Origin: Streptomyces kaniharaensis
GTDB lineage: Bacteria; Actinomycetota; Actinomycetes; Streptomycetales; Streptomycetaceae
Assembly: GCF_009569385.1 (NCBI RefSeq)
Contig: NZ_WBOF01000001.1
Coordinates: 5,440,001-5,504,000 of the forward strand
DNA length: 64,000 nucleotides
Reading direction: 5' to 3'
Within the stretch, counting starts at the first letter, position 1. Each line of letters opens with the position of its first letter. The notes under the pieces are model-generated. The model did no database searches. It saw only the letters and a list, made by a program, of their open reading frames with translations, and had not been told where the DNA came from. A program made the position numbers and the translations under genes. Below, piece by piece: positions 61,623 to 64,000 of this stretch.

Positions 61623-64000
61623 ATGTACGAGCTCAACCGGGTCCGCCTCTACTCGATCGGACCGGCCGGCGCCCGCTACGCCGACACGGTGCTCGACCTG
61701 CGCGGCGTCGGCGAGCCCGTCGCCGACCCGGCCCCGCAGCAGATCGGGCTGTTCGGCGAGGACGTCGACGGCCCCGTCCGCCGCCCGGCCCCGGCCGGCG
61801 TGCTCTTCCTGGAGAACGGCGGCGGCAAGTCCGTCCTGCTCAAGCTGATCTTCTCGGTGATGCTGCCCGGCCACCGCAACACCCTCGGCGGCGCCAGCTC
61901 CGGCGTGCTGCGCAAGTTCCTGCTCGCCGACGACTGCGGCCACGTCGCCCTGGAGTGGCAGCACACCGTCACCGGCGAGCTGATCGTGGTCGGCAAGGTC
62001 AGCGAGTGGCGCGGCCGCCAGGTCTCCTCCGACCCGCGCAAGTTCGCCGAGACCTGGTACTCCTTCCGCCCCGGCCCCGGCCTCACCCTGGACTCGCTGC
62101 CGGTCGCCGAACGGGTCAGCCTGGCCGGCGACCAGAAGGCCCGCGGCCGCCGCCGCACCATGAAGGGCTTCCGCGACGCCCTCACCGAGGCCGGCAAGAC
62201 CCACCCCCACCTCGACCTGGTCTTCGAGGACGGCCACGACCGCTGGACCGAGCACCTCGGCGAACTCGGCCTCGACCCCGAACTCTTCCGCTACCAGCGC
62301 GAGATGAACGCCGACGAGGGCGAGGCGGCCGGCCTCTTCGCGGTCAAGCACGACAGCGACTTCACCGACCTGCTGCTGCGCGCCGTCACCGACACCCGCG
62401 ACACCGACGGCCTCGCCGACCTCGTCCACGGTTTCGCCGCCAAGCTCGGCCGCCGCGCCGAACTCACCGCCGAACGCGACTTCACCGCCGGCTCCCTCGA
62501 CCTGCTGGAGCGCATCGCCGAGGCCACCACCGCCCGCGAGAGCGTCCGCGAGGCCCACCGCACAGCCGAGCGCCGCACCCGCCGCCTCGCCCACGCGCTC
62601 ACCTCCCGCGCCGGCGCCGAACGCGACCGCGCCCAGGACCTCGCCGTCGAGGTCGCCGCCGCCGCCGGCGCCGTCACCGCCGCCGAGGCCGACCGCACCC
62701 GGCACACCCTGATCACCGCCGAACTCACCCACCGGCACGCCACCCTGGGCCTGGCCGCGGCCACCGCCGAGGCCGCCGCGCTGCGCCGCGAACTCATCGA
62801 CGCCCGCACCCTGCACTCCGCCTGGCAGGCCGCCGAGGCGGTGCTGCGCCACCGCGCCGCCGCCGACCGGGTCGCCCGCGTCGCCGTCGCCATCCGCGAG
62901 GCCGAGCTGGACGCCGCCCCCGCGCTCGCCGCCCGTGCCCGCGCCGCCACCGCCCTCGCCCGCGCCCTGGAGGCCGCCGCCGCGGCCGCCGAGGCCCGCG
63001 CCGACACCGAGGAGCAGCGCGCGAGCGAGCTCCAGGAGGACGGAGCCACGTCGCAGTCCGGCGCCACCGAGGCCGCCACCGCCGCCCAGAAGGCCCGCAG
63101 CGAGGCCGACCACCTGCGCCAGCGGCTCGCCGAGGTCGAGCAGGAGACCGCCGCCGCCGTCGAGGCCGGTTTCATCGACGCCGACGGCGACGTCGACCCC
63201 GCCCGGGCCGCGTTGCACGCCGCCGACGTCGAGAAGGCAGCCAGCGCAGCGCTCGCCCAGGCCCGCACCGCCGCCGAGTCCGCCGCCGCCCGGCTGCGCG
63301 ACGCCGCCGCCGCCACCGGGCGCGCCGAACTCGCCGCCGAACGCGCCGGCGACGCCCGCAAGGCCGCCGCCCGGTCCCTCGCCGCCGAGCACCGCACCGC
63401 CGCCCTGCTCGCCACCGAGCAGCGCCTGGCCGACCTGCTCTCGCTGACCCCGGCACCCACTGACTGGAGCGAAGAGGGGTCGGGTGTCGACGAGGAGGCC
63501 GGCTTCCTCACCCCCGCCGTCCTCGACCGCAACGCCGAGTACCTGCGCGAACTCCTCGACGAGGCGATCGCCACCGCCGAGCGCACCCTGTTCGACCTGC
63601 GCACGGCCGCCGCCGACGACTCCCGCATCCTCGCCGCCCTCGGCGATGGCGGCCTGCTGCCGCCGGGCCCGGACGTCCTCGCCACCGTCGAGTACCTCGC
63701 CGAGCACGGCATCCCCGCCCTGCCCGGCTGGCGCTACCTCGCCCAGTCCGTCGACCCGGCCGACCACGAGGCGATCCTCGCCGCCCGCCCCGAACTCGTC
63801 GACGGCGTCGTCGTTACCGACCCGGCCTCGCTCGAACGGGCCCGCGAGGCCCTGCAGTCGGCCGCCCTGCTGCCCCGCTCCACCGTCGCCGTCGGCGCCG
63901 CCGCCTCGCTGATCGCCCCGATCACCGACGAACCCGCGTTCTTCCTCGTACCGCCGAACCCGGCCATGCACGACGAGTCCGCCGCCGACGGCGAGCGCCG
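61623..64000 (+). CDS. SMC-like ATPase (MukB/JetC-like), cut by window end
   Basis: A reading frame from ATG 61623 continues off the right edge (at least 792 residues). It begins YELNRVRLYSIGPAGARYAD, and Walker A is LFLENGGGKSVLLKL (Lys69). The next segment includes GHVALEWQHTVTGELIVVGK. Residues about 290-610 are Ala/Glu/Arg-rich coiled coil. Then comes a globular hinge-like part (HGIPALPGWRYLAQSV...LVDGVVVTDPASLERAREAL). The second head domain with Walker B and signature motif is beyond the window. It is the ATP-driven motor of a condensin-like complex. Confidence 0.85.
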   Translation, partial: MYELNRVRLYSIGPAGARYADTVLDLRGVGEPVADPAPQQIGLFGEDVDGPVRRPAPAGVLFLENGGGKSVLLKLIFSVMLPGHRNTLGGASSGVLRKFLLADDCGHVALEWQHTVTGELIVVGKVSEWRGRQVSSDPRKFAETWYSFRPGPGLTLDSLPVAERVSLAGDQKARGRRRTMKGFRDALTEAGKTHPHLDLVFEDGHDRWTEHLGELGLDPELFRYQREMNADEGEAAGLFAVKHDSDFTDLLLRAVTDTRDTDGLADLVHGFAAKLGRRAELTAERDFTAGSLDLLERIAEATTARESVREAHRTAERRTRRLAHALTSRAGAERDRAQDLAVEVAAAAGAVTAAEADRTRHTLITAELTHRHATLGLAAATAEAAALRRELIDARTLHSAWQAAEAVLRHRAAADRVARVAVAIREAELDAAPALAARARAATALARALEAAAAAAEARADTEEQRASELQEDGATSQSGATEAATAAQKARSEADHLRQRLAEVEQETAAAVEAGFIDADGDVDPARAALHAADVEKAASAALAQARTAAESAAARLRDAAAATGRAELAAERAGDARKAAARSLAAEHRTAALLATEQRLADLLSLTPAPTDWSEEGSGVDEEAGFLTPAVLDRNAEYLRELLDEAIATAERTLFDLRTAAADDSRILAALGDGGLLPPGPDVLATVEYLAEHGIPALPGWRYLAQSVDPADHEAILAARPELVDGVVVTDPASLERAREALQSAALLPRSTVAVGAAASLIAPITDEPAFFLVPPNPAMHDESAADGER

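Noticed and set aside
61137..63971. A 944-codon minus-strand frame under the SMC-like ATPase
   Set aside because: It is antisense to a gene with a clear Walker A motif and coiled coil; its Gly/Ala-rich content is a codon-bias shadow.
59044..64000. A canonical type I-III Wadjet set
   Set aside because: The ATPase start does not match the known actinobacterial sets and a JetD-type nuclease is not in view; only a general SMC-type system is claimed.

Overview
The window is very GC-rich, with strong G/C bias at third codon positions and frequent GTG starts. The 23S/5S sequence and the gene content (NsdB-like regulator, orphan DUF397 protein, DUF4395/thioredoxin pair, GGR-family reductase) point to a Streptomycetaceae chromosome, Streptomyces or Kitasatospora. 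The genus is an inference. No plasmid, prophage, IS element, CRISPR array or tRNA gene was recognised.

Layout. 1-3580: the 3' part of an rRNA operon (16S-23S spacer, 23S, 5S, strong terminator). 3600-12920: a beta-propeller lipoprotein, a lysophosphatidate-type acyltransferase, a divergent DUF4395/thioredoxin pair, etfBA with a MatB-like acyl-CoA synthetase behind a double palindromic operator, a secreted NlpC/P60 hydrolase and ribokinase. 13380-24860: a P-loop/Nudix fusion, a DUF4184 membrane protein convergent with an M20 dipeptidase, a geranylgeranyl-reductase-like flavoprotein, an ArsR-type regulator divergent from an MFS exporter, RidA, an ATP-grasp protein, a crotonase, a decayed maleylpyruvate-isomerase-like fragment, a hexapeptide acyltransferase and a HutD protein. 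25050-29200: an MFS transporter divergent from a ROK regulator, then a Cds1-like PLP enzyme; both intergenic regions share an operator-like word. 29250-34700: a large beta-helix/AAA+ fusion, a MOSC protein, a Gly/Pro-rich protein and MscL with a zinc ribbon. 35270-44800: two glycosyltransferases, a DsbA-like protein, an alpha/beta hydrolase, a methyltransferase, a Glu/Asp racemase homologue, a polysaccharide deacetylase, a compact sugar-phosphate transferase, a Nudix hydrolase and orphan DhaM. 45000-54400: DUF397, a 790-bp gene-poor stretch with convergent promoter-like signals, an acyl-CoA dehydrogenase, an aminoglycoside-phosphotransferase-like protein, NsdB, a PAS-like protein, a HEAT-repeat protein and a methyltransferase. 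54570-58860: the 5-oxoprolinase operon pxpABC, a membrane protein and an IPT/TIG secreted protein. 59040-64000: an SMC-type (MukBEF/Wadjet-like) three-gene operon cut by the window end.

Most of the window is ordinary streptomycete core and accessory metabolism. The most notable points are the condensin-like operon at the right edge (a ~515-aa putative kleisin, a ~291-aa putative MukE/JetB-like partner, and an ATPase beginning with a Walker A motif followed by long coiled coil), a family of three near-identical intergenic palindromes, paired operators upstream of etfBA, an operator word shared by the ROK/MFS and Cds1 promoters, the beta-helix/AAA+ fusion, and the gene-poor region 45341-46128.
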